Of a DNA stretch of 7,093 nucleotides, positions 1 through 6,134 are shown piece by piece (position 1 is the first letter of the stretch; each line of letters opens with the position of its first letter). The DNA comes from Candidatus Caenarcanales bacterium (lineage in GTDB: Bacteria > Cyanobacteriota > Vampirovibrionia > Caenarcaniphilales > Caenarcanaceae), in NCBI GenBank assembly GCA_947489925.1, contig CANLFK010000118.1, forward strand, positions 1 to 7,093. The letters are read 5' to 3'. The notes below the pieces were generated by a model that was not told the DNA's origin, did not search any database, and saw nothing but the letters and a program-made list of their open reading frames with translations. A program made the translations under genes and the position numbers.

Positions 1-190
1 TGACTAAAATTATGCTTAATCGTTTATCCTAATCTTTTATTTTAAGACAGCTTCTGAAAGGAACATGCTGGAGGAATTTGCCAGGTGAAATATTTAAAGA
101 CATTAGCGTAGTGTATAAAATAATTAATTATAAAATTATAACAAGTATTACAAAGTCATTTGTTTAAAATATTGAATCAAAAAATTTAAT

Positions 191-1615
191 TTAAACAGTT
201 CGTGAAAATAAATGATTTTTGTTTTGTTGTAAATATATATCAAAAGGCATAGCAATATTCCTTAAGAAAATCCGACCTAGTGAGGTAACTGTAATTGAGT
301 TTCTTTCTTTTATAATTAAATTATCTTTGGCTAATTCGTCTAGTTCAAGCAATTCGGTTTTAAAATATTGATTAAAGTTAATTTTAAATTCTTTTTCTAT
401 TTCGTTAAATAATAGTTTTTCATGGCAAAGCAAATTATTAATTACTTTTCGTCTCAACAAATCATCTGGTGAGCATTTAAAGCCTTTTTCAATTGGATTT
501 AAGCTCTCTTCAATATAATTTTCATCAAAAAAGTTCATATATTGAGTAAGTCTTTTTTCGTTTTGGCTATAAGTATTATGAATTGAGCTAATCGAAGTCA
601 TACCCAAACCAAATAAATCACAACCAGCTTTAGTTGTATAACCCTGAAAGTTTCGGTGCAAAGTTCCAGCGGCTCTGGCTAAGCATAATTCATCTTTTCG
701 TTTGGCAAAATGATCCATACCAATATATTCATAATCATGTTCGGCAAAAACTTTCATAGCTTGGCAAAAAATCAAAAACTTTTCATCTCTTTTTGGTAGC
801 TCTGCTTCATTAATATAAGCTTTTTGAAAAGGTCTTAATGAGGGTAAATGTGCATAATTAAATAAAGCAATACGGTCTGGATTTAAAACGGTAACTTTTT
901 CTAAAGTCTGTGTAAATGAGCTTAAAGACTGACAAGGTAAACCATAAATCAAATCAAAATTAATACTCTCAAAGCCAAGCTCACGGCAATACTTAACCAT
1001 GCCAGACACCATTTCATAACTTTGAATTCGATTAACCGCTTTCTGGACGCTTGGGTCAAAATCTTGAATTCCCATACTAACACGGTTAAAACCCAAATCT
1101 TTTAATAATTTCAAATGCTCAAAAGAAGTTACTCTTGGGTCAATTTCAATAGAAAATTCATTATCGGGTGAAAAATTTAAATTAAAATTATCTTTTATTT
1201 CATTGACAATATAATTAATTTGCTCAATTGATAAGTAAGTTGGAGTTCCGCCACCAAAATGTAATTGTTTAACTTTTCGCCTTGAATCGGTTAATTTGCT
1301 AATTAGTTTTATTTCACGGCTCAAAGCTTTCAGATAAGGCCAAGCCAATTTATTTTGTGGACTAACAACAAAATTACAAGCACAGTAATAGCAAGCAGAC
1401 TTACAAAAAGGAATGTGAAAATAAAGTGAAATATCTTTCTGTAATTTATTTGATTCTTCAATAGCGGTTAGCCAATCTAATTGTTTAAAGTCATTTTTCC
1501 ATTCAGGAGCAGTCGGATAGCTAGTATAACGAGGGCCAACTTTATCGTATTTATGCAGTAATTCGCTAGATATATTTATGTCTTGGTTTAAAAGTTTAAT
1601 TATATAATTTGACAA
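191..1615 (-). CDS. hemN: Oxygen-independent coproporphyrinogen III dehydrogenase (HemN)
   Basis: Radical SAM enzyme that decarboxylates two propionate side chains of coproporphyrinogen III to give protoporphyrinogen IX without O2, in the cytoplasm (family knowledge). The HemN N-terminal signature GPRYTSYP is at residues 27-34. The SAM/cluster motif follows with Y65, H67, C71, C75, C78 and C80, spaced exactly as in E. coli HemN (CxxxCxxCxC). GGGTPT is at 121-126, IGMDHFA at 298-304, LHRNFQGYTT at 319-328 and RNIAMPFD at 452-459. These N- and C-terminal blocks separate true HemN from HemW. The length of 474 aa is close to the usual ~455. The start is TTG: an in-frame TGA lies 12 nt upstream, and the first internal ATG (M182) would remove the catalytic core. 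The ribosome site is weak (GAG about 8 nt upstream). It lies downstream of ahpC on the same strand, separated by a palindromic repeat, so shared transcription is uncertain. Confidence 0.95.
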   Translation of the reverse strand: MSNYIIKLLNQDINISSELLHKYDKVGPRYTSYPTAPEWKNDFKQLDWLTAIEESNKLQKDISLYFHIPFCKSACYYCACNFVVSPQNKLAWPYLKALSREIKLISKLTDSRRKVKQLHFGGGTPTYLSIEQINYIVNEIKDNFNLNFSPDNEFSIEIDPRVTSFEHLKLLKDLGFNRVSMGIQDFDPSVQKAVNRIQSYEMVSGMVKYCRELGFESINFDLIYGLPCQSLSSFTQTLEKVTVLNPDRIALFNYAHLPSLRPFQKAYINEAELPKRDEKFLIFCQAMKVFAEHDYEYIGMDHFAKRKDELCLARAAGTLHRNFQGYTTKAGCDLFGLGMTSISSIHNTYSQNEKRLTQYMNFFDENYIEESLNPIEKGFKCSPDDLLRRKVINNLLCHEKLLFNEIEKEFKINFNQYFKTELLELDELAKDNLIIKERNSITVTSLGRIFLRNIAMPFDIYLQQNKNHLFSRTV

Positions 1616-1641
1616 TTTATTTTCTCAGATTGGTTTCAAGT

Positions 1642-1713
1642 ACCCCTAGCCCCCTTGACAGGGGGAATTTTTGCTTTGTTTCCCTGTTTTGTCTTAGGGG
1701 AAGGGGTTAGGGT
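1642..1713. repeat. GC-rich imperfect palindromic repeat, MITE/REP-like
   Basis: The element stands out sharply in GC from the AT-rich surroundings and fills most of the ahpC-hemN gap. The ends are an imperfect inverted repeat: ACCCCTAGCCCC (1642-1653) against GGGGTTAGGGT (1703-1713), with one bulged C. Inner segments also pair: CTT with AAG, GAC (1657-1659) with GTC (1691-1693), and GGGGAA with TTCCC, leaving a T-rich loop near 1669-1679. A second, local hairpin is CCCCC (1650-1654), loop TTGACA, GGGGG (1661-1665), followed by AATTTTT. That would read as an intrinsic terminator only on the plus strand, while both flanking genes are on the minus strand. It resembles short non-autonomous palindromic elements scattered in many bacterial genomes; copy number cannot be seen here. 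Confidence 0.72.
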
Positions 1714-1720
1714 CAATATA

Positions 1721-2278
1721 CTAGTTTAAGGTTTTATCACCTGGTTTCCAATTACATGGTACTAATTTGCCTTTAGCAGCTTCTTGGAAAGCTAAAGCAG
1801 TACGCAAAATTTCGTCTACATTACGACCAACTGGTAAATTATTAACTTGTACTGATTGAACAATGCCTTTTGGATCAATAAGAATGGTGGCACGGAAAGT
1901 AATACCTTGCTCATCTTTCAAAATTCCATATGCAGAGCTAACTTCGTGGTTAGTATCAGCAATCCAAGGATAAGGACATTCGCCGATTTCTTTTTGCCAA
2001 GCCAAATGACAGAAAGCACTATCAGTACTAATTAAAATTGGTTGAATACCAGCTTTTTCAAATTCATCAGCCTTAGCAATAAATTCTTTAATTTCGGTTG
2101 GGCAAACAAAAGTAAAATCAAGCGGATAGCTAAATAATATTACCCATTTACCTTTTTTTAAATAATCTTGCAAAGAAATTTTTGCCTGAGTATCATTTTT
2201 CACTAAAGCCGACACTTCTTCAAATTCGGGGGCTTCTTGATTGACTAAAGTTGTCATCATATCAAAATCTAAATCCAT
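1721..2278 (-). CDS. ahpC: 2-Cys peroxiredoxin, AhpC/Prx1 type
   Basis: Thiol peroxidase that reduces H2O2 and organic hydroperoxides in the cytoplasm. The length of 185 aa is typical for AhpC. The active-site loop PLDFTFVCPTE (residues 52-62) carries the peroxidatic Cys59 with conserved P52 and T56; the conserved Arg is R129 in TFRATILID. The likely resolving cysteine is C175 in VPCNWKPGD. In the usual family motif (VCPAxW) the Cys is two positions earlier, so the disulfide geometry may differ. Additional cysteines C90 and C101 are present. The tail after the resolving Cys is very short, without the eukaryotic GG/YF sensitivity motifs, as expected of a robust peroxidase. The ATG is preceded by AAGGAG at 5 nt, the best ribosome site in the window, which suggests high expression. 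No AhpF or AhpD reductase partner is in the window. It is upstream of hemN and downstream of the radical SAM gene. Confidence 0.96.
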   Translation of the reverse strand: MDLDFDMMTTLVNQEAPEFEEVSALVKNDTQAKISLQDYLKKGKWVILFSYPLDFTFVCPTEIKEFIAKADEFEKAGIQPILISTDSAFCHLAWQKEIGECPYPWIADTNHEVSSAYGILKDEQGITFRATILIDPKGIVQSVQVNNLPVGRNVDEILRTALAFQEAAKGKLVPCNWKPGDKTLN

Positions 2279-2283
2279 TTATT

Positions 2284-2289
2284 CTCCTT
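2284..2289 (-). promoter_or_regulatory. Strong Shine-Dalgarno of ahpC
   Basis: Minus-strand AAGGAG ends 5 nt before the ahpC ATG at 2278. It fixes the start and contrasts with the radical SAM, DUF2157 and plus-strand 271-aa genes, which show no clear Shine-Dalgarno sequence. Confidence 0.85.
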
Positions 2290-2318
2290 AAAGTTTATGC
2301 AAAAAATTAGCACAATTA

Positions 2319-2332
2319 ATTTTAGCTAAAAT
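2319..2332. promoter_or_regulatory. Perfect 14-bp palindrome upstream of ahpC, candidate operator
   Basis: ATTTTAGCTAAAAT is a perfect 14-bp inverted repeat, about 41 nt upstream of the ahpC ATG. It ends in TAAAAT on the minus strand, which could serve as a -10 box giving a leader of about 30 nt, although no good -35 box sits at the right distance. Peroxiredoxin genes are often controlled by peroxide-sensing or iron-sensing repressors that bind AT-rich palindromes of this kind. The sequence is not a clear match to a specific consensus I know, so the operator role is inference. Confidence 0.3.
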
Positions 2333-2366
2333 AAAGACCTTAGGCATAAAAAATTTTTTAAGAACT

Positions 2367-3329
2367 TTAATTTTTTAATTCGAGTTGTTTAATTTGACAG
2401 CCTTGAAATAAACCTCTCTCATTTAATTGTTTTCGCAATTCATTCATGAAAAAGTCTTTGTCTAAAGTCCAGCTCGGAGCAATTAATTCATCTTTGGAAG
2501 CGGCTTCTGCCATTAAGCGATGAATAGTAATTTCAGGTGGAATTATTGGTATTACTTTTAATAAAAAATCTAAATAACTTTGTAAATCTAAAGGTTCAAT
2601 TAACCCTTTGGAATAATCAAGTGCCAGTTTAGTACCTTTTAATATGCACAAATTATGTATTTTAATTCCATCAATTGGCAAAGAAATCAGTGTTTGAATT
2701 GTCTCTAAGCTTTTAGTCAATTTTGGATCATGTCTTAAATCTTCACTGGGCAAACCGACCATGGCATGACAACAAATTTTGGTTCGGGGAGAAATTATTT
2801 TCACTCTCTTGACTGCTTCAATAAACTCTTCAACGCTATGTCCACGATTAATTAAGTTAAGTGTTTCATTGTTAGCTGACTGCAAACCTAAATCTAGCCA
2901 AACTTCAACTTTATCATTATAAGAATCAATAAGTTTAATTACCTCATCAGACAAGCAATCTGGGCGAGTACCAATTGAAAGCATAACTATATCTGGGTGA
3001 TTAATAGCTTGATCATAAATACTTTGCAAATAATGAATTGGAGCATAAGTATTAGTAAAAGACTGCAAATAAGCAATAAACTTTTTGGCCTTATGTCTTT
3101 TTGCTTGCTTTTCAATACCTTTAATTAATTGTTCCGCCAATGAGTCAGTGGGAGTTTGTAATTGTGAAGACGAGCCATCAGCAGTGCAAAAAGTGCAACC
3201 TCCAAAAGCTCGGCTTCCATCTCGATTAGGACAAGTGAAATTACCTTCTAAAGTTACTCTCCAAACTAACTGATTAAAGCGTTTTTTTAAATAATAATTA
3301 AAAGAATAATAAGGCAAGGTAGAATTCAT
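2367..3329 (-). CDS. Radical SAM protein, YhcC/TIGR01212 family
   Basis: The 320-aa protein belongs to the uncharacterised radical SAM family of E. coli YhcC (about 310 aa). The N-terminus YYLKKRFNQLVWRVTLEG leads into the family's cluster motif, C33 x11 C45 xx C48 (CPNRDG...GGCTFC). This is a wider spacing than the canonical CxxxCxxC and is characteristic of the family. Further conserved blocks are FIAYLQSFTNTYAP (84-97), SIGTRPDCL (118-126), WLDLGLQS (144-151), HAMVGLP (188-194), GIKIHNLCILKGT (221-233), IHRLMAEA (269-276) and PSWTLDK (285-291), spanning a TIM-barrel radical SAM domain plus the family tail. It binds a 4Fe-4S cluster and SAM; the substrate is unknown. The ATG has no clear Shine-Dalgarno and is preceded by an AT-only stretch. 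The gene starts 30 bp after the end of a decayed DUF1338 fragment, so its original upstream neighbour may have been that gene. Confidence 0.92.
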   Translation of the reverse strand: MNSTLPYYSFNYYLKKRFNQLVWRVTLEGNFTCPNRDGSRAFGGCTFCTADGSSSQLQTPTDSLAEQLIKGIEKQAKRHKAKKFIAYLQSFTNTYAPIHYLQSIYDQAINHPDIVMLSIGTRPDCLSDEVIKLIDSYNDKVEVWLDLGLQSANNETLNLINRGHSVEEFIEAVKRVKIISPRTKICCHAMVGLPSEDLRHDPKLTKSLETIQTLISLPIDGIKIHNLCILKGTKLALDYSKGLIEPLDLQSYLDFLLKVIPIIPPEITIHRLMAEAASKDELIAPSWTLDKDFFMNELRKQLNERGLFQGCQIKQLELKN

Positions 3330-3358
3330 ATTTTAATTTTATAAAATTTAATCAAAAT

Positions 3359-3455
3359 AAGTGTAAAAATCCAATTTAAATTAAAGTGCCTTCTTTCATC
3401 AATGATTTCCATTTACTCCAGTAATTTTTCAGAGGAATTTTATATTTTTGGCTTT
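3359..3455 (-). pseudogene. Decayed 3' fragment of the DUF1338-like gene
   Basis: This 97-bp stretch matches the 3' end of the intact gene at 5353-6003 in two blocks. In block one, 3417-3455 aligns without gaps to 5527-5565 with 35 of 39 identical bases; 20 of these are consecutive (3436-3455). The frame reads KAKNIKFL, then stop, then KITG, where the intact gene reads KAKNIKFLGQITG. In block two, 3376-3401 aligns to 5353-5378 with 21 of 26 identical and reads SLMKEGTLI-stop against SLMKDSTLS-stop, in a different frame from block one. The match continues past the stop for about 17 bases (3359-3375 to 5338-5352, with one 2-bp indel). About 133 bp of the gene are missing between the blocks. The fragment overlaps the last codons of the GDYXXLXY gene. 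It is not expressed as a protein. The identities were counted by eye. Confidence 0.78.
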
Positions 3456-3991
3456 TCCTGCAAATTATTATTTACTGACTTATCGTTAATATACAAATCT
3501 TCCAGAACTGCTTTTCCGCCTTGAATTCTCACTAAAGCATATGAATTATTATTTTTGATTTTAAGGCTTTCTTTATAGTCTTCTTCTGTTTTTTTAGCCA
3601 TTGTTTCTTGTAGGTAAAACTCATTAAATGGAAATTTGAAATTACCTAGTATTTTATGCTGACAATAATTAGTTTTAAGCTCAAAGTAATTATTTTCTTT
3701 AGGTTTAATATTAGTAATTTTCTGTAATTGAGCAAAATCATTTTTATCTTTGGTAATTATGGCAAAAGATTTATTATTACTGTTTTTTGGGCAGTCGTAA
3801 ATTGGATTAGCTTGCTCTTCTTCAAAAGCTAAAGTTAAATATCTACCTTTAAAAATATTATAAGGATCAATTGGTCTTACTTTGAATTTATACTGTTCTC
3901 CAGTTTTTAATATTGCTTGATTAGTAAAAATTAAATAAATTAAAAAAGCTATTTGTAAAAAACAAGCAATCAATAAAGCTATTTTTTTCAT
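3440..3991 (-). CDS. GDYXXLXY family membrane-anchored protein
   Basis: The 183-aa protein has one N-terminal membrane segment (residues 4-24, after MKK) that acts as an uncleaved anchor or signal, with the rest outside the cytoplasm. The family-defining region is VRPIDPYNIFKGRYLTLAF (38-56): the name motif reads GRYLTLAF, so D is replaced by R and the final Y by F. A later FNEFYLQE (122-129) corresponds to the family's R/E-F-F-V-P-E block, and YALVRIQGGKAVLEDLYIND (151-170) to its C-terminal strand motif. Two cysteines, C67 and C110, lie in the exported part. Function is unknown. The family is habitually encoded next to DUF2157/DUF4401 membrane proteins, as here. The ATG overlaps the upstream DUF2157 stop (ATGA), and a GAGGAG ribosome site lies inside that gene's last codons, implying translational coupling. 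The last codons (KPKI-stop) read into DNA duplicated from the DUF1338-like gene, so the native C-terminus may have been replaced. Confidence 0.87.
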   Translation of the reverse strand: MKKIALLIACFLQIAFLIYLIFTNQAILKTGEQYKFKVRPIDPYNIFKGRYLTLAFEEEQANPIYDCPKNSNNKSFAIITKDKNDFAQLQKITNIKPKENNYFELKTNYCQHKILGNFKFPFNEFYLQETMAKKTEEDYKESLKIKNNNSYALVRIQGGKAVLEDLYINDKSVNNNLQEKPKI

Positions 3992-5283
3992 ATTTTTTCT
4001 CCTCTCTCAATAGTCTTTTTCATGTAAAAGTTAAAACCTAAAAAGCAAGCTCCAATCAAAATACAAATTAAACCTTTCGTAATTAAATCTGATTGAATTG
4101 AAATAAATTTAGTAATAATATAAAGAGTAATTAAAAAGCTTCCAGTAGCAATTATATTCAGCTCTTTAGTATTATTCCCTTTGATAATAATTGAAACTGC
4201 AAGCAATAAAAAATACAAATTATATAAAGTACTAATTAAAAAACTTTGGGTAGAACTACTTTTAATTATCAAAATTTCAATGAGAGCTACAATTGGATAA
4301 ACCAATAAACACCATTCACTAATAAATAAATCAGATGAAACAGTTTTAATTAAATATATTGTACCAATCACCATTAAAATTAAAAAAACTATATTAAAAC
4401 TAATAGCTGGATAATTACTAATATTACTAATTTGTGTAGACTTAAAAACCGATAAATAACTCGTGAAAAACAAACCTAAAGCACCAATTATACGAAGCGG
4501 ATGTTTTTTATTATCATTAAAATATAAAGTACCAACAAAAAATAAAAATACAAAACATATACCATTAATAATTTTGCCAAACTTATTGATCTCGCAATAA
4601 TTATGGTCTACACAAGAGCTAAAAGTCCAAAACATCTCATTGAATAACCAAAGCACTGACATTGCAATACTCAAAAAATAAGAACTTGGAGAATATTTGT
4701 TTTGAAAAACCTTATATAAAAATGGACAAATACCAATTACAAATATAATGCTGTTTTCAATATTACTAAAACAAGGTATTATAAATCCGCTCGATAAAGC
4801 AACCAAAGCACTTGAACGAAATATATAAATTATCGGTAAACTCATTAAGCCTAAAGATAAAATAAAACTAGAATAATCCGAAGCTAAATGATAAATTTGC
4901 CCAATTAAAGTTATTGAAGCCGCTAAACATATAAATAAAAATACTGACATTGATTCTCGCCAAGCAATACTTTCCATCTTCTTTTTAAATACAAACCACC
5001 CTATCAACTGAGCAATTAAAGTTGGTAATAAAGCCAAAACAGTTTTAAATTCTTTATTTATTGCCGACCAATTAAAAGCGATAATCGAGAGAATTCCACC
5101 ACCAATAAAAATAACTCCAATTATTGCAAAAATAATAAAAGCTAAATTTAAAGGTTTATGACTTTCAAGCTGTAATTTATAATGATTCTCAATTTCTTTA
5201 ACTTTATCTTCGTTTAAAATTCCCACTTTAACCAAATTAGGCAATTCTTTTAAAAGCCAATTTATTTGTTTAATATCTTTCAT
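3988..5283 (-). CDS. DUF2157 multi-pass membrane protein
   Basis: The 431-aa protein has a cytoplasmic N-terminal helical region (residues 1-45) containing the family pattern of a leucine-rich helix followed by VGILNEDKVKEIENHY (20-35). About 12-14 hydrophobic segments follow, starting near 46-70, 81-99 and 113-130 and ending near 374-394 and 401-420. The family-like NWSAI (71-75) after the first membrane segment and GQIYHLASD (128-136) after the third support DUF2157. Molecular function is unknown; no catalytic motif is visible. The short charged tail KKTIERGEK is cytoplasmic or peripheral. It forms a two-gene unit with the GDYXXLXY gene through a 4-nt ATGA overlap, which is a recurrent arrangement for these families and suggests a complex. 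No Shine-Dalgarno precedes its ATG. It starts 69 bp after the stop of the DUF1338-like gene. The pair is bracketed by copies of that gene's end, a sign of insertion or duplication. Confidence 0.88.
   Translation of the reverse strand: MKDIKQINWLLKELPNLVKVGILNEDKVKEIENHYKLQLESHKPLNLAFIIFAIIGVIFIGGGILSIIAFNWSAINKEFKTVLALLPTLIAQLIGWFVFKKKMESIAWRESMSVFLFICLAASITLIGQIYHLASDYSSFILSLGLMSLPIIYIFRSSALVALSSGFIIPCFSNIENSIIFVIGICPFLYKVFQNKYSPSSYFLSIAMSVLWLFNEMFWTFSSCVDHNYCEINKFGKIINGICFVFLFFVGTLYFNDNKKHPLRIIGALGLFFTSYLSVFKSTQISNISNYPAISFNIVFLILMVIGTIYLIKTVSSDLFISEWCLLVYPIVALIEILIIKSSSTQSFLISTLYNLYFLLLAVSIIIKGNNTKELNIIATGSFLITLYIITKFISIQSDLITKGLICILIGACFLGFNFYMKKTIERGEKI
3999..4004 (-). promoter_or_regulatory. 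Internal Shine-Dalgarno and ATGA coupling site
   Basis: Minus-strand GAGGAG lies in the Arg-Gly-Glu codons near the end of the DUF2157 gene, 7 nt before the GDYXXLXY ATG at 3991. The stop of the first gene and the start of the second share ATGA (3991-3988). This arrangement favours re-initiation and fixed stoichiometry, and fixes the start of the second gene. Confidence 0.8.
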
Positions 5284-5337
5284 TTTGTAAATAAATTATC
5301 AATTAAAAATAGTTTACTCTAAAACAGTTCTCTTTTC

Positions 5338-5565
5338 AAGTGAAAATTCAATTTAACTTAAAGTACTATCTTTCATTAGGCTGTCAGCTTGCTCGCCAAT
5401 AAAACCTTTATATATTTTGCCAGTTATTGGATCAATATTTCGTTCAACCAATTCAAGTACGGTAAAAGGGATTCCGTCAATTAATTCAGCTTGCGAAAAA
5501 ACTTGCCTTAAACGAGTGTCAGCTTGTCCAGTAATTTGCCCGAGAAATTTTATATTTTTGGCTTT
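5338..5565 (-). repeat. Intact copy of the duplicated DUF1338-like gene end
   Basis: This segment holds the last ~70 codons of the intact gene plus 15 bp of its 3' flank. It is the full-length counterpart of the decayed copy at 3359-3455. The two are in direct orientation and lie about 1.9 kb apart, with the DUF2157 and GDYXXLXY genes between them. Confidence 0.72.
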
Positions 5566-6003
5566 CAATAAATCAATTGCCATTTCCATTTTAATATTGG
5601 CGGGCAATAAAACCGCTATATGATGAAAGTCTTTATCGCTAAATTTTGAAACCCAATTGGTAATAATTTTTTTATCTTCAGGCCATTCTTCATAAGATTG
5701 ATCGATGAAAAAAGGAGCAAATTCAGAATGTCTATAAATTTTTGCCCACCAGCCTTCACTTTTATATTCAAGCTTTTCATCGTATTTCCAACCCAAGTTT
5801 TCATATTGTTTGGCGGCTGAATCAATATTATTAGTTCTAACCGTTAAATGGTCTAAATTTAAAGCCCAATTTTTTTCGGTGCAAAGCTCTAAATAAGCCT
5901 GAGAAGCTTTATTTTTGGCAAAGTAATTATAAATTTTATCTCTCACCAATTCAGAATATTTATTAATTTTGCTTTCTAATAAAATATCAAAAGTCTTATT
6001 CAT
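5353..6003 (-). CDS. DUF1338-like / VOC-fold metal-dependent dioxygenase
   Basis: The 216-aa protein looks like a compact member of the DUF1338 (HglS-like) or vicinal-oxygen-chelate superfamily. A helical N-terminus (1-45) precedes the metal-binding blocks. LDHLTVRT (50-57) supplies His52, FHHIAVLLP (126-134) supplies His128 (or His127) and TVLELVER (181-188) supplies Glu184. Together with LRQVFSQ (165-171) these echo, in the same order, the Fe(II) 2-His-1-Glu triad and LLQIFTKP/LEIIQR blocks of 4-hydroxyphenylpyruvate dioxygenase. HglS, a DUF1338 enzyme converting 2-oxoadipate to 2-hydroxyglutarate, is structurally related to that enzyme. The conserved-looking tail GFIGEQADSLMK (200-211) follows. 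It is about half the length of HglS/YdcJ (about 450 aa), so the substrate is uncertain; a plain VOC protein is the alternative. No Shine-Dalgarno is clear before the ATG. It is the first gene of the minus-strand run, and its 3' end is partly duplicated at 3359-3455. Confidence 0.72.
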   Translation of the reverse strand: MNKTFDILLESKINKYSELVRDKIYNYFAKNKASQAYLELCTEKNWALNLDHLTVRTNNIDSAAKQYENLGWKYDEKLEYKSEGWWAKIYRHSEFAPFFIDQSYEEWPEDKKIITNWVSKFSDKDFHHIAVLLPANIKMEMAIDLLKAKNIKFLGQITGQADTRLRQVFSQAELIDGIPFTVLELVERNIDPITGKIYKGFIGEQADSLMKDSTLS

Positions 6004-6134
6004 TTATCTTTTTAATCTGTGCGAGCTGAAATATTAATAATTATGCCCAATTTTTTACTTTCTTTTGCAAATATTAAATTGATTGTGTGATACGATAAAT
6101 TATATTAAGATTAATAACTGATTTTTAAATTATT
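6004..6134. promoter_or_regulatory. Divergent intergenic region with a candidate plus-strand promoter
   Basis: This 131-bp AT-rich gap separates two divergently transcribed genes and must hold both promoters. On the plus strand, TTGATT (6079-6084), a 16-nt spacer and TATATT (6101-6106) form a plausible sigma-70 promoter with a leader of about 20 nt. On the minus strand only weaker candidates exist, such as CATAAT just upstream of the DUF1338-like gene with TTGCAA 19 nt before it. No Shine-Dalgarno is evident for the plus-strand gene. Confidence 0.4.

Noticed and set aside
20..88. Short plus-strand frame ending in KTASERNMLEEFAR-stop, with slightly higher GC, that could be the tail of a gene
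   Set aside because: An in-frame stop lies at 17-19, just upstream, leaving only about 22 codons; no start with a ribosome site and no recognisable family. Another frame through 33-168 lacks any ATG. Bases 1-190 are left without a call.
120..131. Perfect palindrome ATAATTAATTAT downstream of hemN
   Set aside because: Pure AT sequence expected by chance in this composition; too weak for a terminator stem.
1650..1672. Hairpin CCCCC-TTGACA-GGGGG followed by a T-run, as an intrinsic terminator
   Set aside because: The orientation suits only plus-strand transcripts, and no plus-strand gene precedes it; it is better explained as part of the palindromic repeat.
3085..3273. 62-aa open frame on the plus strand inside the radical SAM gene
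   Set aside because: It is antisense to strongly conserved YhcC-family coding sequence, including the cysteine motif; a shadow frame.
5417..5825. Open frames of 68 and 69 aa, on the plus and minus strands, inside the DUF1338-like gene
   Set aside because: Both lie within the metal-binding core of the dioxygenase-like gene and have no independent ribosome site or family motif.
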